Assembly: GCF_015752285.1 (NCBI RefSeq) | Contig: NZ_JADOUY010000001.1 | Coordinates: 310,001 to 374,000, forward strand | DNA: 64,000 bases | Reading direction: 5' to 3' | From: Mycetocola_A sp015752285 | GTDB taxonomy: Bacteria; Actinomycetota; Actinomycetes; Actinomycetales; Microbacteriaceae | Part shown: positions 8,728 through 16,983 of the stretch, piece after piece | Numbering within the stretch: position 1 is the first letter of the stretch | Layout: every line of letters begins with the position of its first letter | Notes under the pieces: generated by a model | The model's input: the letters and a program-made list of their open reading frames with translations, nothing else | Database searches by the model: none | Told to the model about the DNA's origin: nothing | Made by a program: the position numbers and the translations under genes

Positions 8728-9660
8728 TCAGCGTGCCGCTTCGGCGAGCGCCCGTCGCAGGAACCCGTCGTGCTCGCCGAGGAGAGCGACAGCGGTTTCA
8801 GGTGTCACGTCGCCGAGATGCACGAGGATGGCGGCCTTGACCGAGCCGCCCACAGCGGCCAGGGTCCGAGCGGCGGTGGCCGCATCCACGCCGGTGGCCA
8901 GCATCACGGTGCGTTCCGAGCGTGCGACCAGCTTTTCGTTGCTGGCCTTGAGGTCGACCATGAGGTTGCCGTAGGTCTTGCCGAGCCGCACCATCGTCAG
9001 CGTGCTCAGCATGTTGAGCACCATCTTCTGCGCGGTGCCGGCCTTCAGCCTGGTCGAGCCGGTGAGGAGCTCGGGGCCGACGACGACGTCGATGGCAACG
9101 TCTGCTGCTGCCCCCAGGTCGGATGCTGCGTTGCACGCCACCCCGACGGTGAACGCGCCGCGACGGCGGGCCTCGGCGACAGCGGAGAGGACGTAGGGCG
9201 TGCGACCGGATGCCGATATCCCGACGAGCGAGTCGCCTTCGCGGACGTCGAGATCTGCGACGTCTCGGATGCCGGCTGCCCCGTCGTCCTCAGCGCCCTC
9301 CACGGCGGTGACCAGTGCCGTCCGACCACCGGCGATGACTCCGACGATGCGATCAGGGTCGGTTCCGAACGTGGGCGGAGCCTCACTCGCGTCGAGCACG
9401 CCGAGGCGGCCGGGTGTGCCCGCACCGATGTAGATCAGGCGACCGCCGCGGAGCATCCGTTCAGAGATGGCGTCGACCGCTGTGGCGATGGCATCCGTGT
9501 TCTCGGCGACCGCGGGGGCGACACCGGCGTCTTCGGCATTCATCGCGGAGACGAGGTTCCGGGTCGACAGGAGGTCGAGGTCGGCATATCGATCGTTCAC
9601 CCGCTCCGTCGAGAGTTCGGCGAGGACGGCATGGAGTTCGGGGGGATCTGCGTCAGCCAC
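8728..9660 (-). CDS. murQ: N-acetylmuramic acid 6-phosphate etherase
   Basis: A 310-residue SIS-fold etherase that removes the lactyl ether from MurNAc-6-phosphate to give GlcNAc-6-phosphate in cell-wall recycling. The family signature is clear: LIYIGAGTPGRLGVLDASEAPPTF, VGISASGRTPYV, and NMLSTLTMVRLGKTYGNLM. Length and C-terminal UBA-like part (VHLGDVTPETAVALLGEHDGFLRRAL) are normal. It is on the opposite strand from the BadF-type kinase 2 kb away, which may supply its phosphorylated substrate. Confidence 0.95.
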   Translation of the reverse strand: MADADPPELHAVLAELSTERVNDRYADLDLLSTRNLVSAMNAEDAGVAPAVAENTDAIATAVDAISERMLRGGRLIYIGAGTPGRLGVLDASEAPPTFGTDPDRIVGVIAGGRTALVTAVEGAEDDGAAGIRDVADLDVREGDSLVGISASGRTPYVLSAVAEARRRGAFTVGVACNAASDLGAAADVAIDVVVGPELLTGSTRLKAGTAQKMVLNMLSTLTMVRLGKTYGNLMVDLKASNEKLVARSERTVMLATGVDAATAARTLAAVGGSVKAAILVHLGDVTPETAVALLGEHDGFLRRALAEAAR

Positions 9661-9773
9661 TGTGTCCTCGATTCATCGGTGAGCGTGACTCCACCGTACT
9701 GACCCGCGTAGCCTCACGGTGGCCCGAAACGGCCGCCGCCCGCGAGGAGGTGCACACCGGGTAGGTTTAACCC

Positions 9774-10406
9774 ATGCGAGTGCACGTAGCGGACCACCCC
9801 CTGATCACCCACAAGCTCACGGTGCTTCGTGACAAGACGACGCCGTCGCCGGTGTTCCGGGCACTGACCGAAGAACTGGTCACGCTGCTGGCCTACGAGG
9901 CCACCCGCAACGTGCGCACCGAGACGGTGCAGATCGAGACCCCGGTGACGACGACGACCGGCCTGGCGATCAGCCAGCCACGTCCCCTCGTCGTTCCGAT
10001 CCTGCGCGCGGGTCTCGGCATGCTCGAGGGCATGGTGAAGCTGCTGCCGACCGCTGAGGTCGGCTTCCTGGGCATGGTGCGCAACGAGGAGACCCTCGAA
10101 CCGACCACATACGCCGAGCGCCTGCCCGACGACCTCTCCGACCGCCAGTGCTTCGTGCTCGACCCGATGCTGGCCACGGGTGGATCCCTCGGTGCTGCGA
10201 TCGACTTCCTCTTCGACCGTGGCGCTGTCGACGTCACCGCCATCTGTCTGCTCGCCGCCCCCGAGGGTGTCGCTGCACTCGAAAAAGCCACCCAGGGGCG
10301 CGACGTCACGATCGTGCTCGGCGCGCTCGACGAACGGCTCAACGAGAACGGGTACATCGTGCCTGGCCTCGGCGATGCGGGCGACCGGCTCTACGGGCTG
10401 GTCTAG
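9774..10406 (+). CDS. upp: Uracil phosphoribosyltransferase
   Basis: A 210-residue enzyme that makes UMP from uracil and PRPP in the pyrimidine salvage pathway. The start MRVHVADHPLITHKLTVLRD and the PRPP loop DPMLATGGS (about residues 131-139) are diagnostic, as is the C-terminal GDAGDRLYG. It is transcribed divergently from murQ with a 113 bp gap. Confidence 0.96.
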   Translation: MRVHVADHPLITHKLTVLRDKTTPSPVFRALTEELVTLLAYEATRNVRTETVQIETPVTTTTGLAISQPRPLVVPILRAGLGMLEGMVKLLPTAEVGFLGMVRNEETLEPTTYAERLPDDLSDRQCFVLDPMLATGGSLGAAIDFLFDRGAVDVTAICLLAAPEGVAALEKATQGRDVTIVLGALDERLNENGYIVPGLGDAGDRLYGLV

Positions 10407-10549
10407 AGTTCCTCTTCCCCGCGACGGCATCCTGCACCGGCGCCCATGGGCGCTCGACCACACCCTCTGCACACGATGCCTGCGCCCCGCTCCCTCAAAA
10501 TCGGCGACGCAGGTCCTTGCGACACGTGGTTGTTGACTGGAGGTACTTC

Positions 10550-10581
10550 GAAGTTTCTTCGCATGAAGCGCGCTTCGCGCG
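10550..10581 (+). terminator. Likely terminator after upp
   Basis: Inverted repeat GAAGTTTCT / AGAAGCTTC (one G-T wobble) enclosing a GC-rich inner stem around GCGCGCTTCGCGCG. It is followed by the T-rich stretch TGTATTTCTCGTTTATT, the usual layout of an intrinsic terminator for the rightward gene. Confidence 0.5.
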
Positions 10582-10627
10582 GAGAAGCTTCTGTATTTCT
10601 CGTTTATTCGTCATGCGGTGCAAAGAT

Positions 10628-10657
10628 TTGACACACCGCGACACCGTGGGGTTAACT
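10628..10657 (+). promoter_or_regulatory. Promoter of a leaderless transcript
   Basis: A perfect -35 box TTGACA (10628-10633), an 18 bp spacer and a -10 box TTAACT (10652-10657). Initiation 7-8 bases downstream would fall on the A of the ATG at 10665, giving an mRNA without a 5' leader. Confidence 0.7.
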
Positions 10658-10664
10658 CATCGAC

Positions 10665-10766
10665 ATGACTGATAACGCCCCTTCCCTGAGCTCCGTCGAG
10701 CCTCGTGGAACTGCCCGCCTGATGATGGCCGGCAGCGCAGTCATGTGTTGTCGAATGTGTCGCTAA
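10665..10766 (+). CDS. Cysteine-rich leader peptide (putative attenuator ORF)
   Basis: A 33-residue open frame, MTDNAPSLSS... ending ...AVMCCRMCR. It has no Shine-Dalgarno, but a consensus promoter is placed so that transcription should start at its ATG (leaderless). In mycobacteria, leaderless short ORFs with cysteine clusters at their end are known to sense cysteine supply: ribosome stalling at the Cys codons changes expression of the genes downstream. Here the only gene downstream is the winged-helix regulator at 10952. The 185 nt between them contains an inverted repeat (GAACCGC 10867-10873 / GCGGTTC 10911-10917) that could act in attenuation. The peptide is visible; the role is inferred by analogy. 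Confidence 0.7.
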   Translation: MTDNAPSLSSVEPRGTARLMMAGSAVMCCRMCR

Positions 10767-10951
10767 CCGCGTAACCCGTCGCCACGCTCGCTGACAGATC
10801 TCGTCACGCTCGCGTCCCGGATGCCACACCTCGCATCCGCTCCGGCCGCCGCACAGGCCACATTCCGAACCGCCGTCCACACGGCATCCGTCGTACCCGC
10901 TCACGGGACCGCGGTTCGACGCAACGTTCTTCTCCACAAAGGATTCCCCTC

Positions 10952-11656
10952 ATGTCTCTCGTACACGCCACCTCATTCGCACCGTCCACAACTGCTCCCG
11001 TCGAGGCATCCGCTCCGTCGGCGGCTCCCCGCCTCCGTGCCGTCCCTGAGGGCACCGAAGCACGCGGCTTCGTTCTCTACGTCGGAATCGACGACGCCAA
11101 GGCCGCCGCCGCAGGCACCAACCTCGGTGCGATCGTGCAGGCCCTCAAGGCCCTCACAGCAGAACTCGCTCCGACGTCTGAAACCTACGCCGCCGTCGCC
11201 CTTGCCCCCGAGGGCGCAGGAGGACGGGACGTCGACGTCGTGCGCCTCGCACTTCAGGACCCGTCAGCACTTGCCAGGCACCGTCAGGCCGAGGAAGACG
11301 AAGAGCTCGACCGCGCTCACTCCGGCGTCGTCATCGACATCTCACGCAAGCGCCTCGTACTCGACAACGAGCCGGTCGGACTCACATACAAGGAGTTCGA
11401 GCTGCTCCAGTACCTCGTGCTCCGCGAGGGCCGGACGATCGAGCGCGCCGAGCTCATCGCCTCCCTCTGGAAGGGCGGAGACGAAGACGAGGTTCCGAAC
11501 GAACGCACCATCGACGTGCACGTTCGTCGTCTGCGTGCCAAGCTCGCCCGCTACGAAGACATCGTGCGCACCGTGCGCGGCGTCGGGTACCGGTTCGACC
11601 GCCACGCAGACGTATCGATCCGCCACTCATCGACGCCGTCGCCCGACCTGTTCTAG
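10952..11656 (+). CDS. Winged helix-turn-helix (OmpR/PhoB-type) transcriptional regulator without receiver domain
   Basis: A 234-residue protein. Residues about 1-100 contain a low-complexity start and an unassigned alpha/beta domain (FVLYVGIDDAKAAAAGTNLG). Residues about 125-220 form a PhoB-type winged helix: LTYKEFELLQYLVLREGRTIERAELIASLW and RTIDVHVRRLRAKL, ending VRGVGYRF. No phosphoacceptor receiver domain is present, so it is not a standard response regulator. It has an AAGGA ribosome-binding site and lies behind the Cys-rich leader ORF, which suggests cysteine- or sulfur-linked control. Targets are unknown. Confidence 0.88.
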   Translation: MSLVHATSFAPSTTAPVEASAPSAAPRLRAVPEGTEARGFVLYVGIDDAKAAAAGTNLGAIVQALKALTAELAPTSETYAAVALAPEGAGGRDVDVVRLALQDPSALARHRQAEEDEELDRAHSGVVIDISRKRLVLDNEPVGLTYKEFELLQYLVLREGRTIERAELIASLWKGGDEDEVPNERTIDVHVRRLRAKLARYEDIVRTVRGVGYRFDRHADVSIRHSSTPSPDLF

Positions 11657-11672
11657 AACCAGGGAGCTCCCC

Positions 11673-11792
11673 ACGCTCGGCGTCGGAGCTGCGAATCCCG
11701 TGACGCTCGGCGTCGGAGCTGCGAATCCCGTGACGCTCGACAGGCGCAAACGATCAGCGGGCACGCTCAACAGGCGAAAACCACATCTTTCT
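11673..11792. repeat. Four 30-bp tandem units between convergent genes
   Basis: ACGCTC occurs at 11673, 11703, 11733 and 11763, exactly every 30 bp. Units 1 and 2 are identical over 30 bp (ACGCTCGGCGTCGGAGCTGC and onwards). Units 3 and 4 resemble each other (ACGCTCGACAGGCGCAAAC versus ACGCTCAACAGGCGAAAAC). The array lies in the gap between the regulator gene and the convergent UvrA-like gene and does not appear to be translated. Confidence 0.75.
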
Positions 11793-11826
11793 GCGGTGAC
11801 TGCCTGGCGAACGCCACCCGTCGTCG

Positions 11827-14424
11827 CTACCTCTTCGGCAGGCGATCTGCCAGGTACGGGGCTGTCCTGCTCTCGGGATGCTCCGCGACGGTCGACGGAA
11901 CGCCGGCGACGACGATGCGACCGCCGGCCTCTCCGCCGGACGGGCCCATGTCGATGACCCAGTCCGCGTCGGCGGCGACATCCATGTCGTGCTCGACGAG
12001 CACGACGGTATTGCCCGCATCGACGAGACGGTTGAGCTGCGTCATCAGCAGCCGCACATCGGCGGGGTGCAGCCCGGTCGTCGGTTCGTCGAGCACGTAC
12101 AGCGTGTGTCCGCGCCTGGCGCGCTGCAGTTCGGTGGCGAGCTTGATGCGCTGGGCTTCCCCTCCCGACAGTTCCGTTGCCGGCTGACCCAGTCGCAGGT
12201 AGCCCAGGCCGACATCGCGCAGGGTCGCGAGGCTTCGCGCCGCAGCCGGGACCCCGGCCAGGAAGCCGGCCGCCTCGTCGACGGTCATCCGCAGCACGTC
12301 GGCCACGTGCTTGCTGTGATAGAGGATCTCGAGCGTGTCTGCGTTGTACCGTGAACCGCCGCAGGTCGGGCACGGCGAATAGCTGCCGGGAAGAAAAAGG
12401 AGCTCGACCTCGACGAACCCTTCACCGAGACAGGTCTCGCAGCGACCACCGGCGACGTTGAACGAGAACCGGCCGGCGTCATAGCCGCGCGCGACGGCAT
12501 CCGGTGTGGCTGCGAATGTCGCCCTGACGGCGTCGAAGAGCCCGGTGTACGTGGCGAGGTTCGACCGTGGGGTGCGGCCGATGGGGCGCTGATCGACCCG
12601 CACGAGCCGGTCGATCGCGTCGAGCCCGGTCACGGCATCGAGAGCGGTGACGGCGGCCGGCTCGGCGTCGAGGTCATCAGGAACGTCGGTGGGCTCGTCG
12701 ACCGGCGCGGCCCTCCCGCCCCTCTTGCGCAGGCCGTCGCGCACGGCATCGGCAAGCACGCGGCTGACGAGGGTGGACTTGCCCGAACCGGAGACCCCGG
12801 TGACGACGGTCAGCACGCCGAGCGGAACCTCGACATCGAGGTCGACGAGGTTGTGCCGGGTGATTCCGCACAGCCCCAGGGTGCCCTCAGGCCTCCGCCG
12901 AGCCGGTCGAGGAACAACGGATGTCGCGTCGCGGTGGAGGAACTCCCGGGTGAGGGATGCCTCGATGTCGGCGAGTCCGGCGACCGGGCCGCTGTAGAGA
13001 ACCGAGCCACCGCCTGTGCCCGCGCCCGGGCCGACGTCGACGAGCCAGTCCGCCCGGCGGACGACATCCATGTTGTGCTCGACGACGAAGACCGAGTTGC
13101 CTGATTCCTTGAGTTTTTCGAGGACGACCATGAGCGGTTCGGCGTCGGCGGGGTGCAGGCCGGCGGAGGGCTCGTCGAGCACGTAGACGACACCGAACAG
13201 GCCGGAGCGCAGCTGTGTCGCGATCCGAAGTCGCTGCATTTCACCCGGCGACAGCGTCGGGGTTCTGCGGCCAAGACCGAGGTAGCCGAGGCCCAGGCTG
13301 TCGAGCACTTCGATGCGGCCGAGCAGATCGATCGCGATCGCGACGGCGACCTCGGTGGTCTCCCCTGACGAGGCGTCTGAGGTGGCGGCATCCGCGGTGC
13401 TCAACAGCGTCGTCGGCCGGAGCACCTCGGCCAGCTGCGACAGCGGGAGAGCATTGAGGTCGGCGATCGTGGACCCGGCGAAGGTGACCGAGAGCGCGGC
13501 CCGGGTGAGCCCGCTTCCTCCGCAGAGGTCGCACGGGCCGGTCTCGACGAACCGCGCAGCGCGAGCGCGCTGCGACTCGCTCTTCGAGTCGGCGAGCGTG
13601 TGCATGATGTGGCTTTTGGCGCTCCAGAATCGGCCCTTGTACGGCTTCGCCACCCGGTCCCGCTGCGGGATGATCTCGACAACCGGCTGCTCGTCGCTGA
13701 ACAGCAGGAAGTCCCGGTCGCCGCGCGGCAGGTCCTGCCACGGTGACTCGATGTCATAACCGAGGTTGACGACGACATCGCGCAGGTTCTTGCCCTGCCA
13801 CGCGCCGGGCCACGCGGTGATCGCACCGTCGCGAATGCTCAGCGTCGGATCATGAACGGCGGATGCCTCGGTCACGGTGTGCGCGATGCCCAGTCCGTGA
13901 CAACGCGGGCACGCACCGGTGGCGGTGTTCGGTGAGAATGAATCGGACTCGAGACGCGCCATTCCCGACGGGTAGGAGCCGGCCCGCGAGAACAGCATCC
14001 GCATCGAATTGGAGAGCGTCGTCAGCGTGCCGACCGTCGAACGGGAGCTCGGGGCTCCGCGGCGTTGCTGCAGCGCGACTGCGGGGGGAAGCCCGGTGAT
14101 CGCATCGACGTGCGGCGTGTGTCCCTGCGCGATCAGACGGCGCGCGTACGGGGCGACGGACTCGAGAAAACGGCGCTGGGCTTCGGCGAAGATCGTGCCG
14201 AACGCGAGCGACGATTTGCCCGAGCCGGAGACACCGGTGAAGGCGACGATGCTGCCGCGCGGAACGTCGACGTCGACGTCCTTCAGGTTGTTCTCGCGGG
14301 CACCGCGCACCCGAACGAATCCGTTGTCGTCCGCGTCGGGGAGATCGAGGGCGGAGTTCTGCAGCAGGGTCGACACTGGCTCAACACTAGGTGTCGCGTC
14401 TGAGCGTTGCGGGGGCATTGACAT
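11827..14424 (-). CDS. UvrA2-type excinuclease-like ATPase lacking the UvrB-binding domain
   Basis: About 865 residues with two ABC modules: Walker A GVSGSGKSSL and GVSGSGKSTL, signatures LSPGEMQRL and LSGGEAQRI, Walker B VLDEPSAGLHP and VLDEPTTGLHP. Zinc motifs CPRCHGLG, CDLCGGSG and CETC...CPTC are kept. In housekeeping UvrA about 130 residues of UvrB-binding domain lie between the RSTVGT motif and the first zinc finger; here only about 40 residues lie between them. This is therefore a class II UvrA, a group linked to DNA-damaging antibiotic resistance or auxiliary repair rather than canonical excision. Start chosen at the ATG preceded by GAAG. Confidence 0.9.
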   Translation of the reverse strand: MSMPPQRSDATPSVEPVSTLLQNSALDLPDADDNGFVRVRGARENNLKDVDVDVPRGSIVAFTGVSGSGKSSLAFGTIFAEAQRRFLESVAPYARRLIAQGHTPHVDAITGLPPAVALQQRRGAPSSRSTVGTLTTLSNSMRMLFSRAGSYPSGMARLESDSFSPNTATGACPRCHGLGIAHTVTEASAVHDPTLSIRDGAITAWPGAWQGKNLRDVVVNLGYDIESPWQDLPRGDRDFLLFSDEQPVVEIIPQRDRVAKPYKGRFWSAKSHIMHTLADSKSESQRARAARFVETGPCDLCGGSGLTRAALSVTFAGSTIADLNALPLSQLAEVLRPTTLLSTADAATSDASSGETTEVAVAIAIDLLGRIEVLDSLGLGYLGLGRRTPTLSPGEMQRLRIATQLRSGLFGVVYVLDEPSAGLHPADAEPLMVVLEKLKESGNSVFVVEHNMDVVRRADWLVDVGPGAGTGGGSVLYSGPVAGLADIEASLTREFLHRDATSVVPRPARRRPEGTLGLCGITRHNLVDLDVEVPLGVLTVVTGVSGSGKSTLVSRVLADAVRDGLRKRGGRAAPVDEPTDVPDDLDAEPAAVTALDAVTGLDAIDRLVRVDQRPIGRTPRSNLATYTGLFDAVRATFAATPDAVARGYDAGRFSFNVAGGRCETCLGEGFVEVELLFLPGSYSPCPTCGGSRYNADTLEILYHSKHVADVLRMTVDEAAGFLAGVPAAARSLATLRDVGLGYLRLGQPATELSGGEAQRIKLATELQRARRGHTLYVLDEPTTGLHPADVRLLMTQLNRLVDAGNTVVLVEHDMDVAADADWVIDMGPSGGEAGGRIVVAGVPSTVAEHPESRTAPYLADRLPKR

Positions 14425-14551
14425 CCGCACTTCGAGTCGCGCGGCACACCGGTTCGCGCACGACGACAACCGCCGGACCGTTCGGACAGGCGCGCGGTAG
14501 CATCGCAGACCAGCGCGCCGGATCTCCGGCGATCACGGAAGGACTGAACCC

Positions 14552-15397
14552 ATGCGGGCAGAGCAGCTCACCGATCCGGTCGCCTACCATGCTGAGGGTC
14601 CCGTCTGGTCGCCGGGCTGGGGTGGCCTGCGCTGGGTCGACATGCTGGCCGGTGACATCCTGTCGCTGACGGAGTCCGGCACGATCAACCGCCGCCACGT
14701 CGGCGCGATCGCGGCGGCTGTCCGCCCTCGCGAGGGCGGCGGAGCGGTGATCGCCGTCGAGCGCGGCCTCGCCATCGAAGGCGCCGACGGAACCGTCACG
14801 GCCCTCGACGAGATCTGGGCCGACCCCGGCATCCGGATGAATGAGGGCGGATGCGATCCCGACGGACGGTTCTATGCCGGCTCGATGGCCTACGACCAGC
14901 GGCCGGGAGCAGCCAGTGTGTACCGGCTCGACTCCGATCTGTCCGTGCGGCCGGTACTCGACGGAGCCACCGTGTCGAACGGTATCGACTGGAGCCCGGA
15001 CGGATCGCTCGCCTATTACAACGACACCGCGACCCACAGCATCCAGCTCTTCGACTATGACGCAGCAGGCGGATTGACCGGTCGGCGCCACTTCGTCACG
15101 ATGGCGGACGACGACAACCCCGACGGGCTCACGGTCGACGCCGAGGGCGGGGTCTGGGTCGCGATGAACGGCTCGGGAGAGGTGAGGCGGTACCGAGACG
15201 ACGGCCGACTCGATGAGGTCATCGAGGTCGGTGCCCGCCAGGTCACGGCGTGCACGCTCGGCGGGGCAGCGCTCGACGAATTGTTCATCACCACGTCGAG
15301 GGAGAACCTCAACCCGGGTGATGACCCGCTCGCCGGCTCGCTCTTCCATGTGAAGGTCGGAGTGACCGGGATGCCGGTGCGCGAGTTCGCAGGCTGA
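14552..15397 (+). CDS. SMP-30/gluconolactonase/LRE-like family protein
   Basis: A 281-residue six-bladed beta-propeller protein that typically hydrolyses sugar lactones with a divalent metal. Seen: EGPVWSPGWGGLRWVDM at the start, RMNEGGCDPDGRFYAGSMAY, SNGIDWSPDGSLAYYNDT and PDGLTVDAEGGVWVA, the metal-ligand blades of the family. It has a strong GGAAGGA ribosome-binding site. It is divergent from the UvrA-like gene, so the substrate cannot be guessed from context. Confidence 0.92.
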   Translation: MRAEQLTDPVAYHAEGPVWSPGWGGLRWVDMLAGDILSLTESGTINRRHVGAIAAAVRPREGGGAVIAVERGLAIEGADGTVTALDEIWADPGIRMNEGGCDPDGRFYAGSMAYDQRPGAASVYRLDSDLSVRPVLDGATVSNGIDWSPDGSLAYYNDTATHSIQLFDYDAAGGLTGRRHFVTMADDDNPDGLTVDAEGGVWVAMNGSGEVRRYRDDGRLDEVIEVGARQVTACTLGGAALDELFITTSRENLNPGDDPLAGSLFHVKVGVTGMPVREFAG

Positions 15398-15416
15398 ACC
15401 GCTCCTCGACCGCTGG

Positions 15417-16127
15417 TCAGGTCCTCGCCGATGTCCATCCCCTGAGGTGGCGTTGCTCGAACCCGTCGAGGAGCAGGTCGAGGGCGAATTCGAACTCGAA
15501 CTGGTCGTCGCAGCCATGACCAACGACGGAGCCCTCGTCATGCTGCGTGGCCGTAGCGATGGTCACGACATGGGGATAGCGCTCCACCATGTGGGCGATC
15601 GTGGCGGCTTGGGCTTCAATACCCGGTACTGTCTCGTCCTCAGGGCCTGCAGATCCGTCGAAGAGCTCCTGGGTGAATCCCCACATCCGTCCCCCGAGAG
15701 TGTGCATGGCGTGATGGGCGAGGTCAGGGGTGATGCCGCCGGTGAGAAAGATCTCGGCGATCGAATCCTGGTACTCGAGCACCGCCGGCGTGGGGTTTCG
15801 TCGCGATTCGATGGCCTGCCTCGCCCAGGGGTGGCGCTGGAGGGCGCTTCGCGCTGAGAGAACCCGTAACCGCAGCGCACTTTTCCAGTCGATGTCCTGA
15901 ACGGGATCATCGATCTCCCGGATGATCTGCTCGACCATCCCGTCGAGCAGATCCTCCTTGTCTCCGACGTGCTTATAGAGCGCCATCGGAACGACGGCCA
16001 ACTCCTGGGCGAGGCGGCGCATGCTCAGCGCATCGATGCCGATCTGGTCGGCGAGGGCGACGGCGGCATCGAGCACGCGATCCCGGTTCAATCGAACTCG
16101 CCGAGTGGCATCCGCCTGCTGACTCAT
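15417..16127 (-). CDS. TetR family transcriptional regulator (TetR C-terminal class)
   Basis: About 236 residues. The N-terminal helix-turn-helix (about residues 15-60, LDAAVALADQIGIDALSMRRLAQELAVVPMALYKHVGDKEDLLD) belongs to the TetR/TetR_C group that senses small hydrophobic ligands. The start at 16127 has a GAAAGAAG ribosome-binding site. Two palindromic operators lie between this gene and the divergent DUF4386/oxidoreductase pair, so it most likely represses both itself and that pair. Confidence 0.9.
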   Translation of the reverse strand: MSQQADATRRVRLNRDRVLDAAVALADQIGIDALSMRRLAQELAVVPMALYKHVGDKEDLLDGMVEQIIREIDDPVQDIDWKSALRLRVLSARSALQRHPWARQAIESRRNPTPAVLEYQDSIAEIFLTGGITPDLAHHAMHTLGGRMWGFTQELFDGSAGPEDETVPGIEAQAATIAHMVERYPHVVTIATATQHDEGSVVGHGCDDQFEFEFALDLLLDGFEQRHLRGWTSART

Positions 16128-16159
16128 CCACTTCTTTCCGCCGGGTTCGGCTCCACTCC

Positions 16160-16189
16160 TTGACAAGTGTACAAAGTACACTCTACGGT
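16160..16189 (+). promoter_or_regulatory. Promoter of the DUF4386/oxidoreductase pair
   Basis: -35 TTGACA (16160-16165), 18 bp spacer, -10 TACGGT (16184-16189). The spacer is occupied by the first TetR operator. On the other strand TTGAGA and TACACT, 17 bp apart, could serve the tetR gene. Confidence 0.6.
16166..16182. promoter_or_regulatory. TetR operator 1
   Basis: AGTGTACAAAGTACACT: perfect 7-bp arms around AAA, placed exactly between the -35 and -10 boxes of the rightward promoter. Confidence 0.75.
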
Positions 16190-16199
16190 CTCAACCAAG

Positions 16200-16214
16200 G
16201 TGTACAACGTACAC
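16200..16214. promoter_or_regulatory. TetR operator 2
   Basis: GTGTACAACGTACAC: perfect 6-bp arms around AAC, 34 bp from operator 1 and sharing the GTGTAC half-site. It lies just downstream of the expected rightward transcription start. Confidence 0.72.
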
Positions 16215-16236
16215 TTCTCTCGATTAAGGAACAGCC

Positions 16237-16983
16237 ATGAAGACATCCACTCGCCCACCAGCGTCGCGCCGGGTTGCCTCGTTCCGAGGAAACTCGGTGG
16301 CCGCAGGAGCGCTCTATCTGCTCACATTCGCGTCCATCCCGACCGTCGTTCTCTACAACCAGGTGAAGAGCGATCCGGGCTTCATCGCAGGCGGCGGGGC
16401 GGAAACGCCCGTCATCGTCGGGGGTGTTCTCGAGGTCATCGTCGCCCTCGCGTGCATCGGTACGGCGGTAGCGCTGTTTCCGGTCGTCAAGCGTCAGAAC
16501 GAGGGTCTCGCCCTCGGATTCGTCGGCATGCGGATCCTCGAGGCGGCCGCCATCTTCGCCGGCGTTGTAGCGCTCATGTCCATCGTCACGATTCGACAGG
16601 TCGGCACCGGTGAGGATGCCGGCCTCATCGGTGACGCGCTTCTGGCCCAGAACACGTGGACGACGCTTCTCGGTCAGGGGATGATTCCCGCGATCAACGC
16701 TCTGCTTCTCGGCCCGCTGATGTATCGCTCGCGCCTCATTCCTCGCGTTCTGCCCGTGTTCGGATTCATCGGGGCGCCATTTCTCCTCGTCGGGGCGGTC
16801 GGCGTGCTTTTCGGACTCTGGGGGCCGGCATCCCCCGTCTCCGCGATTGGCGCGCTGGGGTTGACGGTGTGGGAGTTCGGGATGGGTGCCTACCTGCTCA
16901 CCAGGGGCTTTCGGCGCGATGCGATCGCGAGGCTCGTCTCACCGCACGCCCGTGCCGAGCTGACGGCAGGAGCAGAGCGATGA
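16237..16983 (+). CDS. DUF4386 domain-containing membrane protein
   Basis: A 248-residue protein with six or so hydrophobic segments, for example AAGALYLLTFASIPTVVLY, VIVGGVLEVIVALACIGTAV and GLTVWEFGMGAYLL. The arrangement matches the DUF4386 family of unknown function. It is under the TetR-type operators and overlaps the next gene by ATGA, so membrane protein and oxidoreductase are made together, probably in response to a small ligand. Confidence 0.85.
   Translation: MKTSTRPPASRRVASFRGNSVAAGALYLLTFASIPTVVLYNQVKSDPGFIAGGGAETPVIVGGVLEVIVALACIGTAVALFPVVKRQNEGLALGFVGMRILEAAAIFAGVVALMSIVTIRQVGTGEDAGLIGDALLAQNTWTTLLGQGMIPAINALLLGPLMYRSRLIPRVLPVFGFIGAPFLLVGAVGVLFGLWGPASPVSAIGALGLTVWEFGMGAYLLTRGFRRDAIARLVSPHARAELTAGAER

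Noticed and set aside
11627..12373. A long frame over the 30-bp repeat with repeated TGFAAPTPSV peptides.
   Set aside because: It is opposite or shifted relative to the UvrA-like gene and lacks a start signal; the peptide repeat only mirrors the DNA repeat.
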